Shown here piece by piece: positions 56,649 through 64,000 of a stretch of 64,000 bases of DNA. The stretch's first letter is position 1. Every line of letters begins with the position of its first letter. This stretch comes from Rhodothalassiaceae bacterium (GTDB taxonomy: Bacteria > Pseudomonadota > Alphaproteobacteria > Sphingomonadales > Rhodothalassiaceae). The stretch spans positions 1,713,491 through 1,777,490 of the forward strand of contig BPKC01000001.1 of NCBI GenBank assembly GCA_026004935.1, given 5' to 3'. Made by a program: the position numbers and the translations under genes. The notes under the pieces are model-generated. The model saw only the letters and a program-made list of their open reading frames with translations, was not told where the DNA came from and did no database searches.

Positions 56649-57401
56649 ATGGTCGATCCCATTCCGACCCGCACCCGCGTCGACGCCCGCGCGCGCGCCA
56701 TCGCCCGCGACGAGGGGCTGAGGGCCTACATGCTGCGGGTCTACAACCTGATGGCCTCGGGCGTGCTGCTCACCGGCATCTTCGCCATTCTCGGCTTCAG
56801 GGTGGAGGCGATCCGCGATCTGCTCTACCACCCCGTCGTGACCCCGGCCGGGATCGGCTACGGGCTCACGGGGCTCGGCTGGATCGTGACCCTCGCACCC
56901 CTCGGGATCGTGCTCGCCATGTCCTTCGGCCGGCGGATGCGGCCCGAGACGGCGGGCACGCTGTTCTGGATCTTCTCCGCGCTGATGGGCCTGTCGCTGT
57001 CGTCCGTCTTCTTCGTCTTCACGGGTGTTTCGATCGCGCGCACCTTCTTCATCACGGCGGCCGCCTTCGGTGCGCTGTCGCTATACGGCTACACGACGAA
57101 GCGGGATCTGACGGGCTTCGGCACCTTCCTGTTCATGGGGCTCATCGGCATCATCATCGCGGCGCTGGTGAACCTCTTCATCCGGTCGACGATGATGGAC
57201 TTCATCATCTCCGCGGTCGGCGTGCTCGTGTTCGCGGGGCTGACCGCCTATGACACCCAGCGGCTGAAGGACATCTATTACGAGATCGCCGATGACGGGA
57301 CGGCGATCCGCCGCGCGGCGATCATGGGCGCGCTGGCGCTCTATCTCGATTTCATCAACCTGTTCCTGATGCTGCTGCGCTTCATCGGCGACCGGCGCTG
57401 A
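56649..57401 (+). CDS. BAX inhibitor-1 / YccA-family membrane protein
   Basis: 250 aa with seven transmembrane helices. The N-terminal segment LRAYMLRVYNLMASGVLLTG and the C-terminal LTAYDTQRLKDIYYEIADDG, then ALYLDFINLFLMLLRFIGDR, are the family signatures; the paired Asp residues needed for cation leak in homologues lie in these segments. Bacterial members (YbhL, YccA) modulate FtsH or calcium leak; the function here is unassigned. It has its own promoter and terminator, so it is probably monocistronic. Confidence 0.92.
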   Translation: MVDPIPTRTRVDARARAIARDEGLRAYMLRVYNLMASGVLLTGIFAILGFRVEAIRDLLYHPVVTPAGIGYGLTGLGWIVTLAPLGIVLAMSFGRRMRPETAGTLFWIFSALMGLSLSSVFFVFTGVSIARTFFITAAAFGALSLYGYTTKRDLTGFGTFLFMGLIGIIIAALVNLFIRSTMMDFIISAVGVLVFAGLTAYDTQRLKDIYYEIADDGTAIRRAAIMGALALYLDFINLFLMLLRFIGDRR

Positions 57402-57431
57402 GCCGGGCATCGGCCGCACCGGATCAAGGCG

Positions 57432-57464
57432 GGGGCCGGTCACCGCGACCGGCCCCGTCCTTTT
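57432..57464 (+). terminator. rho-independent terminator after the BAX inhibitor-1 gene
   Basis: A perfect 10-bp stem GGGGCCGGTC / GACCGGCCCC encloses the loop ACCGC and is followed by GTCCTTTT, 30 bases after the stop codon. It is the best-formed intrinsic terminator in the window. Confidence 0.75.
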
Positions 57465-57485
57465 CGCTGCCGGCGATGGCTACCT

Positions 57486-58001
57486 TCAGCGGTCCTGCGG
57501 ATGCGCGCCCAGCAGACGGGACAGACGAGCCACCCCACCTGCGGCCTGCGCGAGGAGGGCGTCCAGATCCTCCGGCGGATCACCCCGCTCCAGCATGCGC
57601 CGGAACGTCAGATAGGCGTCGTGCCGGCTGCCATAGGCCCTGAGGTTCCTTTCGTCGTTCACCCAGACCAGCACGATCACCCGGCGCTTCGCACTAAACC
57701 GGAAGAACAGACGGTATTGCTGGAAGAACTTCGCCCGCCGCCAGTGACCACGCCGCGTCCCCAGACTGCCTCCCAGGCGAAAGGCGGGGGAAGCGGGGTC
57801 GGAAGGGATCACCTCCGTCATCAGGCGGAGGATGGCGGCAAGACGTTTGGTGCAGTTCTTGCGGCGCCAGCCGTCGGGATCGCGGCGCCGGCAGGACTCG
57901 ACTTCGGTGATCAGCTTTTCGATCTGCGAAAGAAAAAGCGGATGGGCGTAGATCGCCCAGCCGTTGACGACGAGTGGCGGGCCGGCGGGACCCGCGCTCA
58001 T
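57486..58001 (-). CDS. yhaV: type II toxin, YhaV family
   Basis: 171 aa, RelE-superfamily ribonuclease toxin. Family landmarks are VVNGWAIYAHPLFLSQIEKL at the N-terminus, NCTKRLAAILRLMTEVIPSD, KFFQQYRLFFRFSA and VLVWVNDERNLRAYGSRHDA with YLTFRRML. It follows the PrlF-type antitoxin by 9 bases, the same order as prlF-yhaV in E. coli. The expected action is mRNA and rRNA cleavage when the antitoxin is lost. The C-terminus ends in a short Ala/Arg-rich tail. Confidence 0.92.
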   Translation of the reverse strand: MSAGPAGPPLVVNGWAIYAHPLFLSQIEKLITEVESCRRRDPDGWRRKNCTKRLAAILRLMTEVIPSDPASPAFRLGGSLGTRRGHWRRAKFFQQYRLFFRFSAKRRVIVLVWVNDERNLRAYGSRHDAYLTFRRMLERGDPPEDLDALLAQAAGGVARLSRLLGAHPQDR

Positions 58002-58010
58002 GCCACCCGC

Positions 58011-58325
58011 CTATTCGTCCGCCGAATCGAGCGGCGTGTCGAGATCGATCCCCACGTCGCCCACGAGCCTGCGCATCCGGTCGGCCAGTTCGGGCGAAAC
58101 CGGCGCGATGCGGTCCGGCCGCACCGCAACGTCCCGCTCCAGCAGATCGAGGAAGGCGCCAAGGGCCGGGTCCTCCGCCTTGCGTTCGGGCTCGATGTAG
58201 ACGCGGCCGTCGCTGCCCAGACGGTAGCGGATGCGATCCCCCTTTCGGAGACCGAGAAGGTTACGGACCTCGCGGGGAACGGTGGTCTGGTAGCGGTCGG
58301 TGAGCCGGGACACGGCCTCCAGCAT
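58011..58325 (-). CDS. prlF: type II antitoxin, PrlF family (AbrB-like)
   Basis: 104 aa. A SpoVT/AbrB-type DNA-binding domain fills the first 50 residues: SRLTDRYQTTVPREVRNLLG and RKGDRIRYRLGSDGRVYIEP. The C-terminal half (ALGAFLDLLERDVAVRPDRI) should bind and neutralise YhaV. ATG 58325 is preceded by AAGGAG 9 bases away; the longer frame to 58454 crosses the promoter. As in other type II pairs, the antitoxin gene is first and probably represses its own promoter. Confidence 0.92.
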   Translation of the reverse strand: MLEAVSRLTDRYQTTVPREVRNLLGLRKGDRIRYRLGSDGRVYIEPERKAEDPALGAFLDLLERDVAVRPDRIAPVSPELADRMRRLVGDVGIDLDTPLDSADE

Positions 58326-58389
58326 GTTGCCAAACTCCTTCGTCCTGATCACGGCGGGTCCGGTCCGCCAGTTTCCCATGCCGCCATGT

Positions 58390-58403
58390 AATGCAACCGC
58401 ATT
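58390..58403 (-). promoter_or_regulatory. candidate prlF-yhaV operator
   Basis: The perfect inverted repeat AATGC-AACC-GCATT lies 65 bases upstream of the prlF ATG in an AT-richer stretch. On the minus strand TTGATCATGACAATGC leads into it. It is a plausible autoregulatory site; the promoter boxes are not clear enough to name. Confidence 0.4.
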
Positions 58404-58466
58404 GTCATGATCAAGTCCGGGATTCTGAACGGCCGGCGGATCGCGCCCGGCCAAGGTACCGTCAGC

Positions 58467-58856
58467 TCACCGCACGGGGTCGGGCAGCGCCTCGCGCTGC
58501 CAGAGGCGGATCAGGCGGCGTTCGAAGGGTGCGAGCAGGGTGGTGAGACTCGGGGCGCGGCGCAGGATCCGCCCGTCCGGACCCGTCAGAAGATAGAAAG
58601 GGCGGCCGCCGTGCGCGCCGCCCTCGGCATCAGCCGCCTTCACGATGCGGAAGGCCGGCAGGCTCCGGTTGCCCCGAAACACCAGAAAGGCGACGCGCCC
58701 GCGCCCCCTTTCCAGCCCGTAGTCGCACCATTCGCCCGCCGCGACCATGCGGCCATAAAGATCGATCAGCCGCGACCATTCGCGGCGGTCGAAGAAGATC
58801 TCCGCGGCACCCTCGCGGGAGCCGGAGCGACCGGGGAAGACGACGACCGCAGCCAT
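58467..58856 (-). CDS. DUF2794 family protein
   Basis: 129 aa from ATG 58856. The core matches the alphaproteobacterial DUF2794 family: FFDRREWSRLIDLYGRMVAA, GEWCDYGLERGRGRVAFLVF, PAFRIVKA, RPFYLLTGPDGRILRR. Function unknown. The C-terminal extension LAPFERRLIRLWQREALPDP is basic. It lies upstream of the toxin-antitoxin pair in the same direction, but the 141-base gap with an operator suggests separate transcription. Its 5' side faces palindrome cluster 6. Confidence 0.85.
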   Translation of the reverse strand: MAAVVVFPGRSGSREGAAEIFFDRREWSRLIDLYGRMVAAGEWCDYGLERGRGRVAFLVFRGNRSLPAFRIVKAADAEGGAHGGRPFYLLTGPDGRILRRAPSLTTLLAPFERRLIRLWQREALPDPVR

Positions 58857-59384
58857 GACCGCGGCATTCTGTGCCGGCCGCGCGCAAAATGCAATCCGTC
58901 GCCGCCGCGCGCCGGCCACCGCCACCTGCCGGCTCGACCGGCGGGTCCGCTTCCTTTCCCTCGTCACCCGCCGGCTTGACCGGCGGGTCCGCTTCCTTTC
59001 CCTCGTCACCAGCCGGCCTGACCGGCGGGTCCATTCCCTTCCCTCGTCATCCGCCGACTTGATCGGCGGATCCAGCGGGGAGCGGGGACAACCGCAAGCG
59101 CCGATACCGTCGCGCACGGCGGCTGGATTCGCCGCTTTCGCGGCGAATGACGAAAGGGGAGAGGGTCACCCGCCGGCACCCTCTCTTCGTCACCCGCCGG
59201 CCTGACCGGCGGGTCCGCTTCCTTTCCCTCGTCACCAGCCGGCCTGACCGGCGGGTCCTGCGCCCTTCTCGTCATCCGCCGACTTGATCGGCGGATCCAG
59301 CAGGAAGCGGAGCCAACCTCCAGCGTTAGGGATGCGACAGTAGCGGCTGGGTTCGCCGGTCAAGCCGGCGAACGACGATTCAGG

Positions 59385-59412
59385 GATCGGTCATCGGTCA
59401 TCGGTCATCAGA
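59385..59412. repeat. degenerate hexanucleotide tract in cluster 6 (first)
   Basis: GATCGGTCATCGGTCATCGG continues to TCATCAGAC, four units of CGGTCAT with period 7. It follows a TTCGCCGG hairpin directly. Confidence 0.6.
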
Positions 59413-59649
59413 CGGCGCTCGGAGGCCGTCACACGGGCGGATGTCCCCCAGCTCGCTACCTCTCCACCCGCCGGCTTGACCGGAGGGTCCATGCCTTTCG
59501 GCGTCACCCGCCGGCTTGACCGGAGGGTCCATGCCTTTCGGCGTCACCCGCCGGCTTGACCGGCGGGTCCAACGGGCCCTGAAGACAACCTCCTGCCCCC
59601 GGGGTGGCGCGACCATCTCATGGGTTCGCCGGTCAAGCCGGCGAACGAC

Positions 59650-59697
59650 GTATCAGTCATCAGTGATCAGTCATCAGTCGTCAGTGATCGGTATGGC
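59650..59697. repeat. degenerate hexanucleotide tract in cluster 6 (second)
   Basis: Five to six units of CAGTCAT/CAGTGAT/CAGTCGT end in GATCGGTATGGC. The end matches the GGCATGGC flank of the tracts near 6.94 and 10.41 kb. It follows directly on the ACGACG edge of a hairpin. Confidence 0.62.
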
Positions 59698-59920
59698 CGG
59701 CGGCACCCGGCACCTTTTTCCTCGTCGTCCGCCGACTTGATCGGCGGACCCAGCGGGGGCGGGGACAACCGCAGACGGCGGGGATGCCGTCGCCACCGGC
59801 GGGAGTCGCCCGCCGCGCGCTCACGGGGCCGTGATTTCGCAGCTGCCCTGGTCTGTGGTAGAATGTCTTTCGGGGAAGGCCGTGGTGCGTCGAACGGCGG
59901 AGACAAGGAGGAGAGAGACC

Positions 59921-60718
59921 ATGGCGATCACCGGGACGGCCGACGGCGCGGCCGGCGCCGCGCGGGCGATCGAGATCCGCAGGATCTCGGCCGCGGACAT
60001 GAGAGAGGCGCTGCGGCGCGGGGTGGACGACTTCCTCGCCCGGCCCAGCCATCTGATCTTTCTCGCCGCGATCTATCCCGTCATCAGCTTCGCGCTCTTC
60101 ATCGTCGCCTCCGGGCGCGAGTTCTGGCCGATCCTCTGGCCGCTGGCTGCCGGGTTCACGCTCGTGGGGCCGATTGCCGCGGTCGGCCTGATGGAGATCT
60201 CGCGCGAGCGCGAGCGCGGGCGCGAGGTGCACTGGCGCGAGGCGCTCGGCGTCATTGGAGAGGGACGGCTCGGGCCGCTCGTCGTGCTGGCGCTCGTGCT
60301 GCTCACCATCTTCATCGGCTGGCTGGTGGCCGCCCAGGCGCTCTACGTCTCGCTGTTCGGCCAGCCCTACGGGGTGACGCTGCCCGAGTTCCTGCACAAC
60401 CTCTTCTTCACGCCGCAGGGGCACAGTCTCATCATCTGGGGCAATCTGGTGGGCGGCCTGTTCGCGCTGCTCGCCCTCGTCGTGAGCCTCGTGTCCTTTC
60501 CGATGGTGGTGGACGGGGAGCGCGACCCGGTGCTCGCGATCATCACCTCGGTGCGCGCCTTCTTCCGCAATCCCGGCCCGGTGCTGCTGTGGGGCGCGGT
60601 CGTGGCCGCGGCGGTGTTTCTGTCGGCGATGACGGCCTTCGTGCTGCTCGCGATCGCGCTGCCGATCCTGGGACACGCGACCTGGCATCTCTACCGCCGG
60701 ATCGTCGTGCGCCGCTGA
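59921..60718 (+). CDS. DUF2189 family integral membrane protein
   Basis: 265 aa. After an N-terminal segment with IEIRRISAADMREALRRGVD DFL-type spacing come about six transmembrane helices, including LIFLAAIYPVISFALFIVA, LGPLVVLALVLLTIFIGWLV and VLLWGAVVAAAVFLSAMTAF. LVGPIAAVGLMEISRERERG and VVSLVSFPMVVDGE are family landmarks. AGGAGGAGAGA lies just before the ATG. A TAGAAT at 59858-59863 may be the -10. Function unknown. Confidence 0.87.
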   Translation: MAITGTADGAAGAARAIEIRRISAADMREALRRGVDDFLARPSHLIFLAAIYPVISFALFIVASGREFWPILWPLAAGFTLVGPIAAVGLMEISRERERGREVHWREALGVIGEGRLGPLVVLALVLLTIFIGWLVAAQALYVSLFGQPYGVTLPEFLHNLFFTPQGHSLIIWGNLVGGLFALLALVVSLVSFPMVVDGERDPVLAIITSVRAFFRNPGPVLLWGAVVAAAVFLSAMTAFVLLAIALPILGHATWHLYRRIVVRR

Positions 60719-60789
60719 CCGGGCCGTCGCGCTTGGCAGGCCCGCGCCGCCTCGGCTAGCCTTCCCGCGCAAGGCGGGAGGACGGGGCC

Positions 60790-61866
60790 GTGCGGCGACT
60801 TGCGGAAAACGACGGCGAGCGGGAGAGCGCGTGGCGGGCGGGCCGCGCGGCCGGTGCGGCGGTGATCCTTGCGCTGCTCGCGGCGCTGTGGGCCGCGGCC
60901 GCGGCCGGGCGCGGGGAGGGGGCCGTGCGCATCGACCTGTCCTCTCCCTGGAACCCGCAGGAATTTCACGTCGCCAACGCCCGCGACTTCGCCGCCGCCG
61001 TCGCCGCGGCGACCGGAGGCCGGGTGCGGATCGTGGTCCATCCGGCCGCCGCGCTCGGCATCAAGGGGCCCGATTCGCTGGCCGCGGTGGCGCGCGGGGC
61101 GGTGCCGGCGATCGACATGGCCGGCTTCCAGCAGACGGGGCTGGAGCCGCTGTTCGGCATCGAGGCGCTGCCCTTCCTCGTGCGCGACCGGCAGGAGCTT
61201 GCGCTCCTCGTCTCGCTGATGCGGCCCGCGATCGCCCGGCGACTCGCCCGTTTCGGGCTCGAGCTGCTCTATCTGGTGCCCTGGCCGCCGCAGAACCTCT
61301 TTCTCGCCCGGCCCGTCGCCGGCATCGGCGATCTGCGCGGCCTGCGGGTGCGCACGCTGGATGCCCACACGACGCGGCTCGCCCGCGCGCTCGGCATGCA
61401 TCCGCGCCAGCTTCCGGCCGCCGACGTCGTGCCGGCGCTCGCCGCCGGCAGCCTCGACGCCGTCATGACCTCCACCACTACCGCAGCCGCCCAGCGCTAT
61501 CCCGCCTTCCTGTGCTGCATGCTGCCCACCCACCACGGCTGGGTGATCAACTATGTGGTGATCCGCCGCGACGTGCTGGCGCGTCTCGCGCCCCGTGACC
61601 GCGAGGCGCTGGTCCGCACCGCCCGCGCGCGCGAGGCGGCCTACTGGGCGGTCTCGGCCGCCGATGACGCCGCGCGCTGGAAGGAACTCGAGGCGGCCGG
61701 CATGCGCCGGCTGCCCCTGCCGCCGGAGCTCGCCGCCCGCCTCGAGGCTCTGGCGCGGCCGCTGTGGGAGGAGTATGCGGCCGCCGTGCCCGCCGCGCGG
61801 CCCGTCATCTCCGCCTTCCTGATCCGCACGGGCCGGGCGCCGCTTGCGGGAGAGGCGGGGGGATGA
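60790..61866 (+). CDS. TRAP transporter substrate-binding protein (DctP family)
   Basis: 358 aa from a GTG preceded by GGGAGGA. A single N-terminal hydrophobic segment (AAGAAVILALLAALWAAAAA) serves as signal peptide or anchor. The mature part has DLSSPWNPQEFHVANARDFA, VHPAAALGIKGPDSLAAVAR and LRGLRVRTLDAHTTRLARAL with the conserved Arg expected to bind a carboxylate. The stop overlaps the dctQ-like start as ATGA, so binding protein and permease form one operon. The ligand is not predictable from the sequence. Confidence 0.9.
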   Translation: MRRLAENDGERESAWRAGRAAGAAVILALLAALWAAAAAGRGEGAVRIDLSSPWNPQEFHVANARDFAAAVAAATGGRVRIVVHPAAALGIKGPDSLAAVARGAVPAIDMAGFQQTGLEPLFGIEALPFLVRDRQELALLVSLMRPAIARRLARFGLELLYLVPWPPQNLFLARPVAGIGDLRGLRVRTLDAHTTRLARALGMHPRQLPAADVVPALAAGSLDAVMTSTTTAAAQRYPAFLCCMLPTHHGWVINYVVIRRDVLARLAPRDREALVRTARAREAAYWAVSAADDAARWKELEAAGMRRLPLPPELAARLEALARPLWEEYAAAVPAARPVISAFLIRTGRAPLAGEAGG

Positions 61867-62369
61867 GCGCGCGGCTCGTGGCGGCGGCGGACCGGCTGCT
61901 CCGGCTGTTCGACCGGCTGGGCGCGCTGCTGCTGGCGGCGCTCTTCGGGCTGACGCTGGCCGAGATCGCGGCCCGTCAGATCGCCGGCGTCAGTCTTTCG
62001 ATCTCGCTGGAATATCAGGGCTATCTGCTGATCGCGAGCGCGCTTCTGCCCCAGGGGCGGGTGCTGCGCGACGGCCGCGCGCTCGCCTTCCGCCTGCTGC
62101 TCGACCGGCTGCCCGCCGGCCCGCGCGCGGCGGCCGAGATCGCGGGACGCCTCGTCGCGGCGGCCGCCGCCGCGGGCATGGCGGCGGCCCTGTGGGATCT
62201 CGCCCTGTTCTCGCTGGCGACCGGGGCGCGGTCCTATTTTCCGAGCGCGACCGCGCTGTTCTGGCCGCAGGCGCTGGCGGCGCTGGGTGCGAGCGGGCTC
62301 GCGCTCGCCTGCCTCATCGGTCTCGTCGGCCCGCAGCCCGGCACCCGCCGGCAGGAGGATGGCGCATGA
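61863..62369 (+). CDS. TRAP transporter small permease (DctQ family)
   Basis: 168 aa with four transmembrane helices: LLLAALFGLTLAEIAARQI, SLEYQGYLLIASALL, VAAAAAAGMAAALWDLAL and ALAALGASGLALACLIGLV. LTLAEIAARQIAG and PQALAALGASGLALA are family-like segments. It overlaps both neighbours by ATGA, indicating tight translational coupling. Confidence 0.9.
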   Translation: MSARLVAAADRLLRLFDRLGALLLAALFGLTLAEIAARQIAGVSLSISLEYQGYLLIASALLPQGRVLRDGRALAFRLLLDRLPAGPRAAAEIAGRLVAAAAAAGMAAALWDLALFSLATGARSYFPSATALFWPQALAALGASGLALACLIGLVGPQPGTRRQEDGA

Positions 62370-63631
62370 GCCCCGAGCTGCTGCTGATCGTTCTGCTTGC
62401 GGCCCTCCTGCTGCTCGGCGTGCCGGTGGGGCTGGCGCTGCTGATGGCGAGTCTGGCCGCGATCGCCGCGGGCTCCGAGGTGGACGCGCTGGCGCTCCTC
62501 GGCGGCGACGTGTGGCGGAGTCTGACGGCGCCGGAGCTCGTCGCGCTGCCGCTGTTCATCCTCATGGGCGAGCTCGTCTCCCGCGGCGGGCTGGCGGATC
62601 AGGTGTTCGGCGCGCTCGCGCGGCCGCTGGCGCGCCTGCCGGGCGGTCTGCTGCAGGTCAATGTCGTGGCGGCGACCATGTTCGCCGCGATCACCGGCTC
62701 CTCGGCCGCGACCACCGCGACGGTGGGCCGGATCACCGTGCCGGCGTTGGTGAGAGCCGGATACGACCGGCGGGCGATCGTCGGCTCGCTTGCGGGCGCC
62801 GGCACCCTCGGCTTTCTCATTCCACCGTCTCTCGTGCTCATCCTCTACGGCGTCGCCGCACGCCAGTCGATCGTGGACCTGTTTCTGGCCGGCGTCCTGC
62901 CCGGCCTCGTCTTCGCGCTCTCCGCCATGGTCTGGCTCGGGGTTGTGACGCGGCGGCCGCCCGCCGACGCGCACGGGGAGGAAGACGAGCGGGCGGAGCC
63001 GGGGGCATGGCCGGTCGTCAAGCTCCTCGCCGTGATTGCGGCCGTGGTCGGCGGCATGGCCGCGGGCGTGATCGGCCCGAGCGAGGCGGCCAGTCTGGGC
63101 GCGGCGCTGGTGATCGCGATCCAGGCGCGCGACTTCCTCGCCCGTCCCCGCGCGCTGTGGCAGGCGGTGCGCGGCGCGGCCAGGGCCACGGCGGTGCTCG
63201 CGCTGCTGCTCGTCGGCGCGCTGTTCTTCGCGAAGGCCGTCGCGCTCTTCGAGATTCCCGCCCGCCTCGGCGACGCGATCGCGGCCGCCGGGCTGTCTCC
63301 CTTCGCGCTGTTTCTGCTGCTGATCGCCGTGCATGCGCTGGCGGGCATGCTGCTCGACGGGTTGTCGCTGGTGCTGCTGTCGGTGCCGCTCACGCTGCCG
63401 CTCGCCGAGGCCGCGGGCTTTCATCCGGTCTGGTACGGGATCGTGCTCGTGATCACCGTCGAGATGGCCCAGATCACGCCGCCCGTCGGCTTCAACCTTT
63501 TCATCGTCCGGGACATCGCCGGCGTGTCGATCGGCGAGGCGGCGCGGGCCGCGCTGCCCTTCTTTTCCCTCTTGTTCGCGCTCGCGCTTTTGCTCTATGT
63601 GGTGCCCGCGATCGCGCTCTGGCCCCTGTAA
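62366..63631 (+). CDS. TRAP transporter large permease (DctM family)
   Basis: 421 aa, about 11-12 transmembrane helices. Family landmarks are VALPLFILMGELVSRGGLAD, VVAATMFAAITGSSAATTAT, AGAGTLGFLIPPSLVLILYG and VEMAQITPPVGFNLFIVRDI. It forms the transport channel of the DctPQM system, energised by a Na+ gradient as in the family. An acidic loop (HGEEDERAEPG) separates the two halves. Last gene of the operon. Confidence 0.94.
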   Translation: MSPELLLIVLLAALLLLGVPVGLALLMASLAAIAAGSEVDALALLGGDVWRSLTAPELVALPLFILMGELVSRGGLADQVFGALARPLARLPGGLLQVNVVAATMFAAITGSSAATTATVGRITVPALVRAGYDRRAIVGSLAGAGTLGFLIPPSLVLILYGVAARQSIVDLFLAGVLPGLVFALSAMVWLGVVTRRPPADAHGEEDERAEPGAWPVVKLLAVIAAVVGGMAAGVIGPSEAASLGAALVIAIQARDFLARPRALWQAVRGAARATAVLALLLVGALFFAKAVALFEIPARLGDAIAAAGLSPFALFLLLIAVHALAGMLLDGLSLVLLSVPLTLPLAEAAGFHPVWYGIVLVITVEMAQITPPVGFNLFIVRDIAGVSIGEAARAALPFFSLLFALALLLYVVPAIALWPL

Positions 63632-63772
63632 GGGGCGGAGCGGCCGCGGGCCTCCGGGACAGTTCGCGCGGGCGGCATCCGGAACGGCGCAATCCAGATC
63701 GACCATCGGGTGAACATGACCAAGAGCATCCGGCCTCCGGTCATCCCCCTTCCAGCACGTCCGGAACGGCAG

Positions 63773-64000
63773 ATGAACAAGCGGCACAAGATCTACGAGG
63801 GCAAGGCCAAGATCCTCTACGAGGGGCCCGAGCCCGGCACGCTCATCCAGCACTTCAAGGACGACGCCACCGCCTTCAACGCCCAGAAGCGCGCGGTGCT
63901 GCAGGGCAAGGGCGTGCTGAACAACCGCATCAGCGAATACATCTTCACCCAGATGAACGCGGTGCAGATCCCCAACCACTTCATCAAGCGGCTCAACATG
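63773..64000 (+). CDS. purC: phosphoribosylaminoimidazole-succinocarboxamide synthase, 3' partial
   Basis: The first 76 residues are visible and the gene runs off the window end. [20 protein letters not shown], then [20 protein letters not shown], then [14 protein letters not shown] are the ATP-binding N-terminal half of SAICAR synthetase, a purine pathway enzyme. ATG 63773 is the family start; an in-frame ATG at 63716, preceded by GGGTGA, would add 19 residues. Confidence 0.92.
   Translation, partial: MNKRHKIYEGKAKILYEGPEPGTLIQHFKDDATAFNAQKRAVLQGKGVLNNRISEYIFTQMNAVQIPNHFIKRLNM

Larger units (their letters stand above)
58918..59760. repeat. palindromic hairpin repeat cluster 6, with 40-42-bp tandem hairpins
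   Basis: About fourteen hairpins lie in the 1-kb gap between the divergent DUF2794 and DUF2189 genes. The left part holds single hairpins repeated every 42 bases with the pyrimidine-rich joiner CGCTTCCTTTCCCTCGTCAC (58939, 58981; again near 59215). The right part repeats a mutated hairpin, CCGGCTTGACCGGAGGGTCC, with the joiner ATGCCTTTCGGCGTCACC every 40 bases (59481, 59521). Complete doublets with TCCGCCGACTTGATCGGCGG (59057, 59276) and TTCGCCGCTTTCGCGGCGAA (59130) also occur. No gene was seen. Confidence 0.88.

Overview
The window reads as a continuous chromosomal segment of a very GC-rich alphaproteobacterium (about 70% G+C by eye). The evidence is a complete 14-subunit nuo operon in nuoA-N order, an NADP-dependent homodimer-type icd, an alphaproteobacterial DUF2794 gene, a TipF-like EAL protein next to other flagellar genes, and a PraR/PhrR-like XRE regulator. 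The genus cannot be fixed from the sequence alone. The window opens inside mutA and closes inside purC. No rRNA, tRNA, CRISPR array, prophage or insertion sequence was recognised.

Layout. 1-6.8 kb: the propionate/methylmalonyl-CoA module mutA-mutB-meaB, then a secreted S9B dipeptidyl peptidase. 7.5-10.3 kb: polA on the minus strand, flanked on both sides by clusters of palindromic repeats. 11.4-12 kb: XRE regulator. 12.1-27.3 kb: respiratory complex I, nuoABCDEF-[DUF4160-DUF2442]-GHIJKLMN, tightly packed and followed by birA and coaX. 29-30.7 kb: argC and a gamma-carbonic-anhydrase-like protein. 30.7-35 kb (minus): flgL, flgK behind a sigma-54-like promoter, and a membrane-anchored LysM protein. 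35.3-37.3 kb: LOG-family phosphoribohydrolase and icd. 38-41.1 kb: rRNA pseudouridine synthase, rsmD, and convergently a thiolase-like protein. 42.4-43.9 kb: der. 43.9-50.1 kb (minus): orphan TRAP binding protein, bpt leucyltransferase, SLC13/RCK_C permease, HAD hydrolase, TipF-like protein. 50.2-53 kb: DUF2892 membrane protein behind an apparent persulfide-repressor operator, fructosamine kinase-like protein, thpR, tesA-like esterase. 53.3-57.4 kb: ybbA/ybbP-type ABC exporter and a BAX-inhibitor-1 protein. 57.5-58.9 kb (minus): yhaV/prlF toxin-antitoxin pair and DUF2794. 59.9-63.6 kb: DUF2189 protein and a complete TRAP transporter. 63.8 kb onward: purC.

Most genes are core metabolism, energy or information genes in short operons with ATGA or few-base overlaps. 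The unusual content lies between genes. Six intergenic clusters hold roughly fifty short hairpins whose two arms change together while pairing is kept. They include a 227-bp tandem array (three copies), 147-bp composite units, and linked tracts of a degenerate hexanucleotide. All clusters lie outside the 25-kb stretch from the XRE gene to icd. Other notable items are the DUF4160-DUF2442 pair inside the nuo operon, the ATTC-N8-GAAT palindrome on the DUF2892 promoter, and two convergent gene pairs whose stop codons share one CTAG.
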